From Bactericera cockerelli (taxonomy: Eukaryota; Arthropoda; Insecta; Hemiptera; Triozidae), in the NCBI GenBank assembly GCA_024516035.1, contig CM044960.1, forward strand, positions 20,724,668-20,788,667: DNA of 64,000 nt. The letters are read 5' to 3'. The notes under the pieces are model-generated. The model was not told the origin of the DNA and made no database searches. It was given only the letters and a program-made list of their open reading frames with translations. Each line of letters begins with the position of its first letter. Position 1 is the first letter of the stretch. Both the position numbers and the translations under genes were made by a program. This document shows positions 61,401-64,000 of the stretch, piece after piece.

Positions 61401-63667
61401 CGAGCGTCGGGAACATATCTATTTAATTTCATAGTTTAGTGCCACATACGTAGCAGAACAAAATTTACGAGATTTTTTCATTTTTTATTACACTAGCCTT
61501 TTCTCATTATTCATAGAGGGACTAAATTAATTTAAAAAAGTATGGCCACACGAGTTGATACGATACGCCAATGCCTTTTTAAGGCTTTTAATTAATTTTT
61601 CATTTAGCGTGATCAAATGTAGGGTAGAAGTGGATTCTTATTAAAGGAAAAAATACACCCAAATTCATTCATATTTTCACTTAATTATGCACATTGCACA
61701 GAATGCACAAGCACAGAAGTCACATTTGAGCTTTACGATAATAAGGCATTGAATTTTCTTGTTACCAAATTTATCAGCTTGACTGTGCATCAATTCATCG
61801 AAGATACACCCCTCGTTGTGAGGAATTTCCTTGTGCACTCGCCTTGTGTTTTATTTATCTTGGACTTTTTCTTCTTTACTGAACAGAAGAAAAAGCTCAC
61901 CTTGTAGCCGGGACCTAACCGGTGCATGGCGCAGATCTGGTGCGTGGACAGGGACTCGTTGAAGAGATAGATAGCTGCCATCTGGCCGCAGAACACCCGC
62001 TCCTCATCCAGCTCGGGGGTGGCGCCGATGTAACATTTCTCGAACGGCTGAAACAAGACACACAACACGTTAAAGTTTTTTAAGTTATCATATTTATGTT
62101 AATCACTTTCGTGATATCACAACTACTCAAACTCGCTTTACGAAATCTACGCTGAAACCGGGACTTGAACCACCGACCTCCAGGTTACAAGTCCGCCGCC
62201 TTATCGATCAAGCTACTGAGCTTGGTACACACAACAGGTTTGACTGCTTAATGGTGCGTTTGCATTCAGTAGGTGATCAGACCGACCTCAGTAGCTTGAT
62301 CGATAAGGCGGCGGACTTGTAACCTAGAGGTCGGTGGTTCAAGTCCCGATTTTCAGCGTAGAACAATTTAATTCTGATAACTTTTAACGACAAGATCTAT
62401 TGGTTTCCAATATTTTGCTAGTGAGCTCAATCAAATGCTCTACTTTGTTAGATTCTACATAACAAATTGAAAACCCTGTAGAACATTTATATCTCTCAGC
62501 GTGCGTATCATGCCGTCTAACACCTATTCCACTTTAATTCCAAAGGATATTATGCAAGGGTATCCGACCTTTTCCCTCCCAGAGGATATTAAAGTATTTA
62601 TTTTGGTAATTTTAAAATGTTTAATGTCTCTTTTCTTCCTTCTCTGTTTTTTCTCAATTTGAACCCCCCTCCCCACAAGCTCTTCAGTTTTTCATTACTT
62701 CCCGCCTCGCGTCATCTCCCAGACTTTTCACCTTTATCCTACCTACAACCTATACACTAAATGTATATTGTATTCATGATAATTATTCCACGAAATTTTA
62801 GGAGGGTAAAAAGAGGGTAGCGCATGAAATTTGTGTAATTATTTTACTTCTCAAAATTTTCGGCGCTTACCTTGAATTTGAGTAGATGAAATAATTAGAA
62901 AGTCATTGCCATGTACTAATTGGGAAATTTAATTAGTGATATTTGTTAAAAGGTTTCATGAGACTCTTGAAACAGTACAGCAATTACTAAATTACATACA
63001 TGAAAACATTAACTAACAAATGAACAACTATGCATTAACATCGTATGTATGTAGAAATATTGTAAGTACAAGAATTATCATACACTACTTGGGAAAAAAG
63101 TACCACTAGGCTAATATTTAAGATCAATTACTATAACTTGCGCTGGAAGCTGTACAAACGGCTTACTTACGGTAAAAAGGGATTTTTTTAAAAATGAAAT
63201 CAGCTTCCTACAACTTCCTTGTTTTTATAGGAATATCAACTACCTACTCATTATTTGAACATCACTTGATAGAAATTCGAAAGAAAATCAGCTTGCTTGA
63301 AAAACTTCCTAGTTATTTTTGTTCGTTTTAAACAGGCGTGCAAAAAATAATCAGCCTAAAATTAGCAGCAATAAGAACTAACATTAGTAAAGTAAATAAC
63401 TTGTAGAACAATTAAAACTGTTTTTGTCTCTATTTGAGCACAGGAAACAACAGACTTTCATTTTTTTTTTTTTTTTTGTTTTTTTTTTTTCAAGGTACTT
63501 TATTTGTATTTTTATAAATCAATTTCCTGTTGTATATTATAACTTACCTCATTAGTGGACACGAACCAGGCCATTTCGGTGCTTGACGCTAGTTGACCGT
63601 TCACAAAGCATTTTATTTCACTTTTCGTCCATCGGTTATAGATATAAACTATCGCAATCATGTACCA
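20096..63667 (-). CDS. Nbea: Neurobeachin / rugose orthologue, internal part, 29 exons
   Basis: This is a large BEACH-family scaffold protein. In known animals neurobeachin/rugose acts in vesicle and membrane-protein traffic, synapse function and protein kinase A anchoring. Twenty-nine exons on the minus strand join with consistent phase into about 2,003 residues. Recognisable NBEA segments in order: end of the ConA-like lectin domain (RVFCGQM, LGPGYK), solenoid/DUF4704 blocks ([48 protein letters not shown]), a long acidic disordered exon ending in FRIPEFKWS, then [80 protein letters not shown]1088 ([25 protein letters not shown]) and the start of PH-BEACH ([18 protein letters not shown]). 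Residue numbers in the exon entries count from the first codon in the window. I see no RII-binding helix clear enough to claim. Insects generally carry one NBEA/LRBA gene. The start, most of PH, BEACH and WD40 are outside the window. Confidence 0.97.
20355..20602 (-). mobile_element. Helitron-like element A, 248 bp
   Basis: On the minus strand it runs from TCTATACTTATAAAAGTT to the hairpin and CTAG end (GCCCGCTAG), inserted between A and T. It shares the middle (CCAAATTTCAGCTTCCTAGG, ACTTACCAGTTTGGAGAAAC) with element B. Non-autonomous. Confidence 0.82.
20640..20833 (-). mobile_element. tRNA-derived SINE, family T3
   Basis: On the minus strand it has an A box near GCCGAGTGAGTTAGCGCGCT and a B box (GGATTTGATCC), followed by GGGAACTTTTTTCTGCTC and CTTGGATGTTCGGGG. 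The same order is seen at 22733-22915 and inside R1. Confidence 0.7.
20888..21090 (+). mobile_element. tRNA-derived SINE, family T1
   Basis: Head with ACCTCAGTAACTTGATCGAT and TAGTTCTAGTCCC, a diverged A and B box. Ends near a TAAATAAATAAA tail. The same family is at 45925, 46208, 62068 and 62280. Confidence 0.65.
21345..21480 (-). CDS. Nbea: Nbea exon 28 (residues 1913-1957)
   Basis: This exon of 136 bp encodes [14 protein letters not shown] to [14 protein letters not shown] and ends at phase 1 before GTAAAA. It is the variable acidic stretch that precedes PH-BEACH in the family. Its phase joins exon 29 as G|GT. Confidence 0.93.
22192..22339 (-). CDS. Nbea: Nbea exon 27 (residues 1863-1912)
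   Basis: This exon of 148 bp encodes [20 protein letters not shown] then [20 protein letters not shown] to PEDAIAH. It matches HDFWRLDYWEDDLRRRRRFVRN in NBEA. Donor GTGAGT. Confidence 0.97.
22389..22712. mobile_element. MITE with repeated 20-bp palindromes
   Basis: Terminal inverted repeats CACATACACGACCGG and CCGGTCGTGTATGTG. Near the right end are four copies, two perfect, of the palindrome TTGTCCCACCGGTGGGACAA, spaced about 45-50 bp. A degraded relative is at about 36100-36290. Confidence 0.75.
22733..22915 (+). mobile_element. tRNA-derived SINE, family T3
   Basis: GTGGCAGAGTGAGTTAGCGC (A box), then GACCTGGGTTCGCCC (B box), then a body with CTTGGATGTTCGGGGTG. Orientation opposite to the copy at 20640. 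Confidence 0.7.
23508..23677 (-). CDS. Nbea: Nbea exon 26 (residues 1807-1862), DUF1088
   Basis: This exon of 170 bp encodes [20 protein letters not shown] then [20 protein letters not shown] and [16 protein letters not shown], with AG left before the GTAAGG donor. NKHGAW is a fixed family motif. Confidence 0.97.
24195..24303 (-). CDS. Nbea: Nbea exon 25 (residues 1770-1806), DUF1088
   Basis: This exon of 109 bp completes arginine and encodes [20 protein letters not shown] then [16 protein letters not shown]. This is almost identical to the vertebrate DUF1088 segment. Donor GTTAGT. Confidence 0.98.
25456..25650. other. Unrelated segment inside array B (first)
   Basis: About 195 bp with no repeat units and no coding sign interrupt array B. 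I do not recognise it. It could be an insertion or a remnant of the original intron. Confidence 0.6.
25852..26271. other. Unrelated AT-rich segment inside array B (second)
   Basis: About 420 bp, AT-rich, ending on the plus strand in AATACAATT, poly-T and a short TCTA run. That looks like the 3' tail of a non-LTR element. No target duplication is clear. Confidence 0.5.
26357..26523 (-). CDS. Nbea: Nbea exon 24 (residues 1715-1769)
   Basis: This exon of 167 bp encodes [20 protein letters not shown] then [20 protein letters not shown] and [15 protein letters not shown], leaving AG of an arginine codon. This begins the DUF1088 region. The donor side is array B. The acceptor and first exon base lie inside the target duplication of a SINE. 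Confidence 0.97.
26535..26948 (-). mobile_element. SINE at the exon 24 acceptor, 12-bp target duplication
   Basis: Flanked by CCTGGAGTCATT at 26523-26534 and 26949-26960. On the minus strand it has a tRNA-like head (CCGTGGCGTAACGGTTGTGA, GAGTTCGGTTCCCGG). The body has GAATGGAAGATAAAACCCCC, shared with the 5S-headed SINE, and then an A-rich stretch. Confidence 0.85.
27005..27147. mobile_element. Small MITE, about 143 bp
   Basis: Imperfect terminal inverted repeats AAGCCGGCCACACACGTAC and GTACGTATGTGACCGGCTT, with a TA on either side. Internal GCATGCA dyads. Non-coding. Confidence 0.75.
27545..27690 (-). repeat. Three units of the R1 tandem repeat, away from R1
   Basis: Three roughly 47-bp units with GGCATGGCCT, ATTTTACCTAACC and TATAAA, the reverse complement of the units at 470-665. 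Only the tandem part of R1 is present here. Confidence 0.8.
27778..28034 (-). CDS. Nbea: Nbea exon 23 (residues 1629-1714)
   Basis: This exon of 257 bp has a proline-rich first half with runs of five and six prolines. The second half is the conserved helix [20 protein letters not shown] and [11 protein letters not shown], which matches KLERALEKVAPLLREI in NBEA. The donor is GTAAGC. Very GC-rich; the opposite strand is therefore open by chance. Confidence 0.96.
28078..28190 (+). repeat. Dispersed repeat family X, copy 1
   Basis: TGTAGCCAGCTTGGCTACAG, GATGGTCTCCAGCCAACTTT and ATTTCTATGTGCGATCAACC in order. Same order at 43984-44160 and, reversed, at 33188-33358. Starts about 44 bp upstream of exon 23. 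Confidence 0.8.
28876..29056 (-). CDS. Nbea: Nbea exon 22 (residues 1569-1628)
   Basis: This exon of 181 bp encodes [15 protein letters not shown] to [19 protein letters not shown] and IQR, ending at phase 1 before GTAATG. It is an acidic, polar linker. Phase and splice sites are consistent on both sides. Confidence 0.9.
29528..29623 (-). CDS. Nbea: Nbea exon 21 (residues 1537-1568)
   Basis: This exon of 96 bp and 32 codons encodes [14 protein letters not shown] to [12 protein letters not shown]. The acceptor is a NAGNAG site (ACAGCAG), so the first glutamine may be included or omitted. Donor GTAATG. Linker region; no fold visible. Confidence 0.85.
29825..29904 (-). CDS. Nbea: Nbea exon 20 (residues 1510-1536)
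   Basis: This exon of 80 bp takes two bases to complete a GAA codon, then encodes [20 protein letters not shown] and QSPSMK. Its phase fits exon 19 directly. The sequence is of the variable linker type; assignment rests on splice sites, phase and position. Confidence 0.85.
29905..31138. other. Intron sequence, nothing recognised
   Basis: AT-rich intron between the candidate cassette exon and exon 20. An open frame on the minus strand (30322-30669) has no coding character that I recognise. Confidence 0.6.
31139..31255 (-). CDS. Nbea: Candidate cassette exon between Nbea exons 19 and 20
   Basis: A GC-rich block of 117 bp is bounded by CTCCAG and GTACAC. It is a multiple of three, so it could be included or skipped without shifting frame. 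In the phase the neighbours demand it reads [17 protein letters not shown] and so on. In the phase-0 frame it reads [12 protein letters not shown] and then a serine/proline-rich stretch, which looks more protein-like but does not fit. The pyrimidine tract is weak. Exon 19 also joins exon 20 directly in frame. It could be a retained GC-rich intron segment. Confidence 0.35.
31997..32138 (-). CDS. Nbea: Nbea exon 19 (residues 1463-1509)
   Basis: This exon of 142 bp starts [20 protein letters not shown] and RDILEP, a hydrophobic, nearly invariant NBEA block, then a proline-rich variable tail ending QAHE. It ends at phase 1 before GTGAGT. The intron just upstream is filled by array E. Confidence 0.96.
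32157..32830 (-). repeat. Array E: nine copies of a 75-bp unit carrying a branch-point motif
   Basis: The unit contains, in transcript sense, TGCTAAC and CTGTCAG followed by CGCAAGACAG. The copy nearest exon 19 supplies the only TGCTAAC close to its acceptor (GTCAG), about 30 bases upstream. No exon sequence is included. Confidence 0.9.
33188..33358 (-). repeat. Dispersed repeat family X, copy 2
   Basis: Reverse orientation of the other X copies: AGTTGGCTGGAGACCATC, then GTAGCCAACCCGGCTACA. Extends to AAGCCAGGCTAGCTTGCAG on its far side. Confidence 0.8.
33537..33839. mobile_element. MITE with repeated TATCAYRTGTGATA dyads, at the edge of array C
   Basis: Terminal inverted repeats ACCCATTGTGTACC and GGTACACAATGGGT are perfect over 14 bp. 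Inside are about five short palindromes of the form TATCA(T/C)ATGTGATAG. It ends within 2 bp of array C. Confidence 0.85.
33841..34050 (-). repeat. Array C: three extra copies of exon 18 end plus donor
   Basis: The unit is about 60 bp: 33 bases of exon 18 (from GCCATCTACC to AAACAG), the GTAATC donor and 27 intron bases. The most distal copy stops where a MITE begins (33537-33839). Confidence 0.93.
34051..34182 (-). CDS. Nbea: Nbea exon 18 (residues 1419-1462)
   Basis: This exon of 132 bp and 44 codons runs from [18 protein letters not shown] to [20 protein letters not shown] and MEESKQ, matching LLQDVDINRLRAVVFRD in NBEA. The GTAATC donor and the last 33 exon bases are tandemly repeated downstream (array C). 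Confidence 0.96.
34595..34753. repeat. Inverted repeat, about 66-bp arms
   Basis: CGTTCCAGAAACACTTT to GCACTCTGATTGGT faces its complement (ACCAATCAGAGTGCG to AGTGTTTCTGGAACG) over a spacer of roughly 16 bases. A few mismatches. Looks like a fold-back MITE. Confidence 0.88.
35124..35261 (-). CDS. Nbea: Nbea exon 17 (residues 1373-1418)
   Basis: This exon of 138 bp and 46 codons starts [20 protein letters not shown], matching the cysteine-rich VAVRNCLEC block of NBEA, then becomes variable ([11 protein letters not shown]). Donor GTAAAA. Confidence 0.95.
35757..35906 (-). CDS. Nbea: Nbea exon 16 (residues 1323-1372)
   Basis: This exon of 150 bp and 50 codons encodes [20 protein letters not shown] then [20 protein letters not shown] and [10 protein letters not shown]. 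The acceptor has a long C/T tract and the donor is GTAAGC. Confidence 0.97.
36530..36724 (-). CDS. Nbea: Nbea exon 15 (residues 1258-1322)
   Basis: This exon of 195 bp and 65 codons encodes [20 protein letters not shown] then [20 protein letters not shown] and [14 protein letters not shown] to MEPTQ. It directly continues the FRIPEFKW block. Donor GTAAGT. Confidence 0.97.
36935..38359 (-). repeat. Array D: about 30 copies of exon 14 end plus donor, split by a MITE
   Basis: The 35-bp unit in transcript sense is ACAG, ACTGACATCCAG (the last four codons of exon 14), then GTACTTATTG and intron. The array fills the whole intron up to about 210 bp from exon 15. It is interrupted at about 37489-37815 by an inverted-motif element. 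The same ordered pair of variant units occurs on both sides of the insertion. Confidence 0.95.
37489..37815. mobile_element. MITE of repeated inverted motifs inside array D
   Basis: Flanked by GAAATAAC on both sides, an apparent 8-bp target duplication although it is array sequence. The left half has five copies of CC(C/T)(G/A)ATTGCGGT-type motifs; the right half has the complements (ACCGCAATC). Imperfect termini CGGAATATCCCGATTGCGGT and ACCGCAATCCGGATCCACCC. Confidence 0.8.
38360..40090 (-). CDS. Nbea: Nbea exon 14 (residues 681-1257), long disordered linker
   Basis: This is a single open exon of 1,731 bp and 577 codons. Most is acidic and rich in S, E, P, D and N, with no visible fold. It has repeated motifs of the type SSxESSPxHK and later an N/D/S-rich stretch with [12 protein letters not shown]. 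Linkers of this position and character are typical of NBEA/rugose. The last 35 or so residues return to a conserved sequence, [18 protein letters not shown] to LFSLETDIQ. The donor GTACTT is followed at once by about 30 tandem copies of the exon end plus donor (array D). Confidence 0.96.
40602..40763 (-). CDS. Nbea: Nbea exon 13 (residues 627-680)
   Basis: This exon of 162 bp and 54 codons opens [20 protein letters not shown] and ends GMDYEDSE, with donor GTATGA. The first half matches the charged helix following the solenoid in NBEA. The second half is the start of the variable linker. Confidence 0.94.
40965..41178 (+). mobile_element. 5S rRNA-derived SINE, copy 1
   Basis: The head aligns with 5S rRNA: GCCAGCGTCGATAGCACGTT, AAGTTAAGCACCGTCTAGCG, ACTTGGATGAGTGACC, ending GATGCTGGCT. 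Then the shared body (TTTGTGAGTTTC, GCGAATGGAAGG). Several changes and a truncated end. A SINE3-type element. Confidence 0.88.
41291..41455 (-). CDS. Nbea: Nbea exon 12 (residues 572-626)
   Basis: This exon of 165 bp and 55 codons is phase 0 on both sides. It encodes [20 protein letters not shown] then [20 protein letters not shown] and [15 protein letters not shown]. This conserved block ends the solenoid before the disordered linker. Confidence 0.97.
41710..41935 (+). mobile_element. ACTTCCG-family fragment next to exon 11
   Basis: Has ACTTCCGAGAAATTTCT and AGAAATCGGAAG, then GCCGTTTTGGAGATA and CAATCACGAGGAG, as in 14634-15315 but with the middle deleted. About 50 bp past the exon 11 donor. 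Confidence 0.75.
41989..42154 (-). CDS. Nbea: Nbea exon 11 (residues 516-571)
   Basis: This exon of 166 bp uses the acceptor CTCCTAG; the alternative AG four bases on breaks the frame. It encodes [18 protein letters not shown] to [17 protein letters not shown] and ends at a GTCAGT donor. An unrelated transposon fragment (41710-41935) lies about 50 bp past the donor. Confidence 0.95.
42190..42527 (-). mobile_element. tRNA-derived SINE, family T2, with a nested MITE
   Basis: On the minus strand the head is GTCCCAATAGCTCAGTGGTA (A box) and GTGGGTTCGAAACCC (B box); the tail ends in an ATT run. The MITE 42241-42369 splits its body. Begins about 36 bp upstream of exon 11. Confidence 0.82.
42241..42369. 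mobile_element. PIF/Harbinger-like MITE, 129 bp
   Basis: Perfect 17-bp inverted ends GGGCGGAATTAATAGAC and its complement, flanked by TTA on both sides (42238-42240, 42370-42372). The related SINE copies show the uninterrupted site, ACTATTAAAGTCCC. TTA duplications and G-rich ends fit PIF/Harbinger. Confidence 0.88.
42735..43121 (-). repeat. R1 right-end fragment, reverse orientation, with insertions
   Basis: Starts ATCAAACACCTCGG and continues AGAAAGAGACAGCGCGGCTG, AGTTCCCATG, ATTTCATAAACTTTTAGCCA, matching the reverse of R1 near 1930-2036. Two later insertions sit in it: the palindrome at 42833-43052 and the SINE at 43122-43450. Confidence 0.75.
42833..43052. mobile_element. Palindromic insertion with an exon 10-like core
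   Basis: Flanked by TTAGTTCCCATGTA direct repeats (42819-42832, 43053-43066). Arms of about 95 bp converge on 42928. The inner right arm (42929-42952) matches 23 of 24 bases of exon 10 at 43691-43714; the left arm carries the complement with a 6-base insertion. Confidence 0.8.
43122..43450 (+). mobile_element. tRNA-Gly-like SINE with poly(A) tail and 53-bp flanking repeats
   Basis: Head TTAGCTCAGTGGTTAAGCAC (A box), anticodon loop TTGCCAT (GCC), GGGTTCGATCCCC (B box). A poly(A) tail ends at 43450. Flanked by 53-bp direct repeats 43069-43121 and 43451-43503 with three mismatches. The acceptor stem does not pair, so it is not a functional tRNA gene. Confidence 0.85.
43664..43840 (-). CDS. Nbea: Nbea exon 10 (residues 457-516)
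   Basis: This exon of 177 bp finishes the lysine codon, then encodes [20 protein letters not shown] and [20 protein letters not shown] to HPEPESHY. The donor is GTAATT. A 24-base stretch (43691-43714) recurs with one mismatch in a palindrome 740 bp downstream in the transcript, at 42929-42952. Confidence 0.95.
43850..43983 (-). mobile_element. tRNA-derived SINE, family T2, truncated
   Basis: Has the ATAATAATATCGCCTTATTT tail side and body to GGGAGGATAACATGTC, then gives way to repeat X instead of its tRNA head. Starts about 10 bp upstream of exon 10. Confidence 0.75.
43984..44160 (+). repeat. Dispersed repeat family X, copy 3
   Basis: GTTGTTATAGCCGGCTTGGC, GATGGTCTCCAGCCAACTTT, then CTATAAGCCATTAAACCC. 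It has replaced the head of the T2 SINE. Confidence 0.8.
44628..44827 (-). mobile_element. tRNA-derived SINE, family T2, at the exon 9 donor
   Basis: Complete from ATAATAATATCGCC to the head GTCCCGGTAGCTCAGTGGTA. The head end lies about 12 bp past the exon 9 end, within the first bases of the intron. Confidence 0.8.
44840..45039 (-). CDS. Nbea: Nbea exon 9 (residues 391-456)
   Basis: This exon of 200 bp starts [20 protein letters not shown] and continues [10 protein letters not shown] to [10 protein letters not shown], leaving AA of a lysine codon before the GTGAGT donor. It is one of the best conserved solenoid blocks. The acceptor side carries a short array of duplicated acceptors; a SINE ends about 11 bp past the donor. 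Confidence 0.97.
45043..45195 (-). repeat. Array F: three to four copies of the exon 9 acceptor region
   Basis: The unit is about 41 bp and contains CCCGCAG, the same 3' splice site that precedes exon 9, after a stretch of CTATA repeats. The last copy, degraded, ends near 45195. Confidence 0.85.
45925..46050 (-). mobile_element. tRNA-derived SINE, family T1, abutting the exon 8 donor
   Basis: Tail side TATCATATTTGTGTTAATC, B box GGTTCAAGTCCC, and A-box side GATAAGGCGGCGGACTTGTA. The head is cut off where the donor GTAAATCTTT begins. Confidence 0.75.
46055..46188 (-). CDS. Nbea: Nbea exon 8 (residues 346-390)
   Basis: This exon of 134 bp completes a GAG codon and encodes [20 protein letters not shown] then [20 protein letters not shown] and YLTT. 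It has SINE sequence on both sides: one starts 20 bp upstream with a target duplication in the pyrimidine tract, another abuts the GTAAATC donor. Confidence 0.96.
46208..46353 (-). mobile_element. tRNA-derived SINE, family T1, at the exon 8 acceptor
   Basis: Flanked by perfect 14-bp duplications ACATGGAAGGAAAG (46194-46207, 46354-46367). The duplication is the pyrimidine tract of the exon 8 acceptor in transcript sense. Confidence 0.9.
46929..47150 (-). CDS. Nbea: Nbea exon 7 (residues 272-346), carries a 1-base deletion
   Basis: The acceptor CGGCAG and the donor GTAAGC are clear. The exon is 222 bp, one short of the 223 its flanking phases need. The first ten codons read [10 protein letters not shown]. 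The frame then shifts by one, and the rest reads [17 protein letters not shown] to [17 protein letters not shown]. The missing base is at the GCC/TGTGG junction near 47117-47126, where NBEA has ALW or AIW. The likely cause is a dropped C in a C run. A polymorphism or real lesion is possible. Confidence 0.9.
47165..49035 (-). repeat. Array G: about 40 copies of a 41-bp unit resembling a 3' splice site
   Basis: In transcript sense the unit reads CCCACTAACCACTCACCC, a few bases, then TTCAG and ATTGTATCGTATACC. A CTAAC branch-point match followed by a C-rich tract and CAG makes each copy a plausible acceptor. The array starts about 15 bp upstream of exon 7. Many copies carry one-base indels. It is interrupted by a Helitron (47270-47541). 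Confidence 0.9.
47270..47541 (-). mobile_element. Helitron-like element B, inserted in array G
   Basis: CTAG-hairpin end at 47270 and the TC end at 47541. Neighbouring units read ACAA/TCTGAA, and the insertion falls exactly between that A and T without duplication. It contains the same middle as element A plus an A run. Confidence 0.88.
49799..50012 (-). CDS. Nbea: Nbea exon 6 (residues 200-271)
   Basis: This exon of 214 bp takes one base to finish the cysteine codon, then adds 71 codons: [15 protein letters not shown] through [17 protein letters not shown] to SELLLKQ. It is an armadillo-like solenoid repeat. A tRNA-derived SINE starts about 9 bp upstream of the acceptor side. Confidence 0.95.
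50021..50233 (-). mobile_element. tRNA-derived SINE, family T2, at the exon 6 acceptor
   Basis: Full copy from the ATAATAATATCGCC tail side to the tRNA head near GGTAGCTCAGTGGTAAAGGC. Starts about 9 bp upstream of exon 6. Confidence 0.8.
51048..51181 (-). CDS. Nbea: Nbea exon 5 (residues 156-199)
   Basis: This exon of 134 bp starts at phase 0 and leaves two bases (TG) of a cysteine codon. It encodes [19 protein letters not shown] and then [12 protein letters not shown], a highly conserved solenoid helix pair. The donor is GTAAGT. Confidence 0.96.
51815..51955 (-). CDS. Nbea: Nbea exon 4 (residues 109-155)
   Basis: This exon of 141 bp and 47 codons is phase 0 on both sides. It runs from [20 protein letters not shown] to [11 protein letters not shown]. 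It matches the NBEA segment between the lectin fold and the solenoid. It follows an 8.2-kb intron, the largest complete intron in the window. Confidence 0.97.
53445..53897 (-). CDS. Unassigned 150-codon open frame, doubtful
   Basis: Open from an ATG on the minus strand inside the large intron. Mixed composition, no low complexity, no family recognised. Long for AT-rich intron DNA but may be chance; no promoter, poly(A) signal or conserved motif was seen. Confidence 0.12.
   Translation of the reverse strand: MSERERESYILPYSLMYDVGTIPIYTCRCVLHTITVCPLSDDTIVFNYLTPHEKGGPYFIFLIKINSSRLIEDFNEFLSHGEKPPYYMSCMGDRGGEKVNNICTFQPIVLRKFVQFDLKKYLLVKRINIKTSKSEEVAIVKSKILKKLTK
54145..55175. mobile_element. Degenerate long-arm inverted repeat element
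   Basis: Arms of about 300 bp (54145-54440 and 54860-55175) align with many mismatches, for example TTCAGAACTTAA facing TTAAGTTCTGAA and AAGGTCAACTT facing AAGTTGACCTT. Likely an old fold-back or long-TIR transposon, now split by the 5S SINE. Confidence 0.65.
54497..54763 (+). mobile_element. 5S rRNA-derived SINE, copy 2, with poly(A) and target duplication
   Basis: Head matches 5S rRNA well (GCCAGCGTCGATGGCATGTT, CACCGAAGTTAAGTGACATC, CACTTGGATGGGTGACC). Body GCTGGGTGAGGTCAATGTGA and GAATGGAGGGTAAAACCCCC, then poly(A). Flanked by ATAACACTTAGA on both sides. Confidence 0.93.
60149..60205 (-). CDS. Nbea: Nbea exon 3 (residues 90-108), short form
   Basis: This exon of 57 bp and 19 codons encodes [19 protein letters not shown]. 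It ends at a GTTAGT donor so that HKK joins VLYDGKL of exon 4, as HKQ does in vertebrate NBEA. A second donor, GTAAGC, lies 48 bp further on in an open frame (60101), giving a possible longer form. Confidence 0.85.
60206..61900. other. Nbea intron between exons 2 and 3
   Basis: 1.7 kb of AT-rich sequence. No repeats of note and no gene recognised. Confidence 0.6.
61901..62047 (-). CDS. Nbea: Nbea exon 2 (residues 41-89), end of ConA-like domain
   Basis: This exon of 147 bp and 49 codons is phase 0 on both sides, with a CAG acceptor and a GTGAGC donor. It contains the family signature [14 protein letters not shown] and ends in HRLGPGYK, closing the lectin-like fold. A tRNA-derived SINE lies about 20 bp upstream of it (62068-62226). 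Confidence 0.97.
62068..62226 (-). mobile_element. tRNA-derived SINE, family T1, at the exon 2 acceptor
   Basis: Flanked by ACACACAACA (62058-62067 and 62227-62236). Contains TGATTAACATAAATATGATA on the transcript strand and the B box GGTTCAAGTCCC. Confidence 0.87.
62280..62365 (+). mobile_element. tRNA-derived SINE, family T1, truncated head
   Basis: GACCTCAGTAGCTTGATCGA and GGTGGTTCAAGTCCC are the best preserved A and B boxes of the family here. Opposite orientation to its neighbour, 54 bp away. Body missing. Confidence 0.75.
62366..63547. other. Nbea intron between exons 1 and 2, remainder
   Basis: AT-rich, with a T run at about 63461-63491 that could be the tail of a minus-strand retroelement. 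No gene recognised. Confidence 0.6.
63548..63667 (-). CDS. Nbea: Nbea exon 1 in window (residues 1-40), ConA-like domain
   Basis: This exon of 120 bp and 40 codons starts after a CAG acceptor at 63668-63670 and ends at a GTAAGT donor. It opens [13 protein letters not shown] and contains CFVNGQLAS, matching the strand pattern of the ConA-like domain of NBEA. It starts at phase 0, so the preceding exon ends on a codon boundary. I found no further upstream exon in the last 330 bp of the window. Confidence 0.95.
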
Positions 63668-64000
63668 CTGAAATAAGTCAGAGAAAACACAAAAAAATCA
63701 ACCATATGAAATTATTTAAAAGGACAGGTACATTTATTTCAGTTTACATACTGGAGGTACGACCCAGAAAAGTTTTGCCGAAGTGTGCTTATCCATTGTT
63801 TTGTTGTATTCGTAAAATGTACCTTTATCCTGAAAAATTCTCATACCACTCAATAATGTTCCTACATACAATAAAATGGATCTAAAATAACAATCCGATT
63901 CTGATTCGCCAACAAAGTAACTAGTCAAGGTAAAGGTGTCTGTCAATTATTTTATCCAAGCTCTAATATTGACAACTTTCAAGACAGATATTGAAAAAAT

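Overview
The window is animal nuclear DNA, most likely from an insect. It is AT-rich with GC-rich coding exons, GT-AG introns, and many SINEs, MITEs and Helitrons. Two runs of exactly 100 N show it is a scaffold. The order is uncertain; a hemipteran such as a planthopper or leafhopper is only a guess.

One protein-coding gene is recognisable. It lies on the minus strand from 63667 down to 20096 and is the insect orthologue of neurobeachin (vertebrate NBEA/LRBA, Drosophila rugose). I resolved 29 exons from splice sites, continuous reading phase and similarity to NBEA; together they encode about 2,003 residues. They run from the end of the concanavalin A-like (LamG-type) domain, through the alpha-solenoid/DUF4704 region, a 577-codon disordered exon, the conserved middle region and DUF1088, to the first strands of the PH-BEACH domain. 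The N-terminal exons lie beyond the right edge. The rest of PH, BEACH and WD40 would lie beyond the left edge, past 20 kb without a recognisable exon and two scaffold gaps.

Layout. 1-20095: no exons found. This part holds a duplicated 2-kb repeat (1-2036 and 8621-10636), a Helitron-like element (5072-6387), a 246-bp-arm inverted repeat (7991-8531), a hAT-like element with 8-bp target duplications (14264-16124), the two gaps, and the start of the first splice-site array. 20096-51955: exons 29 to 4, densely packed. 51956-60148: one large intron. 60149-63667: exons 3 to 1.

The most unusual feature is a set of seven unrelated minisatellites, each touching or lying within a few tens of bases of an exon edge. 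In each one the repeat unit contains that intron's own splice signal. Four arrays copy the exon end plus 5' splice site. Three carry a 3' splice site or branch-point-like sequence. SINEs and MITEs also cluster within about 50 bp of exons, sometimes duplicating or replacing acceptor elements. A simple explanation is that ancestrally short introns grew by insertion and tandem duplication, so any event had to fall near a splice site. The arrays still produce transcripts with dozens of decoy splice sites.

All coordinates and repeat counts were read by eye. No alignment or database search was run.
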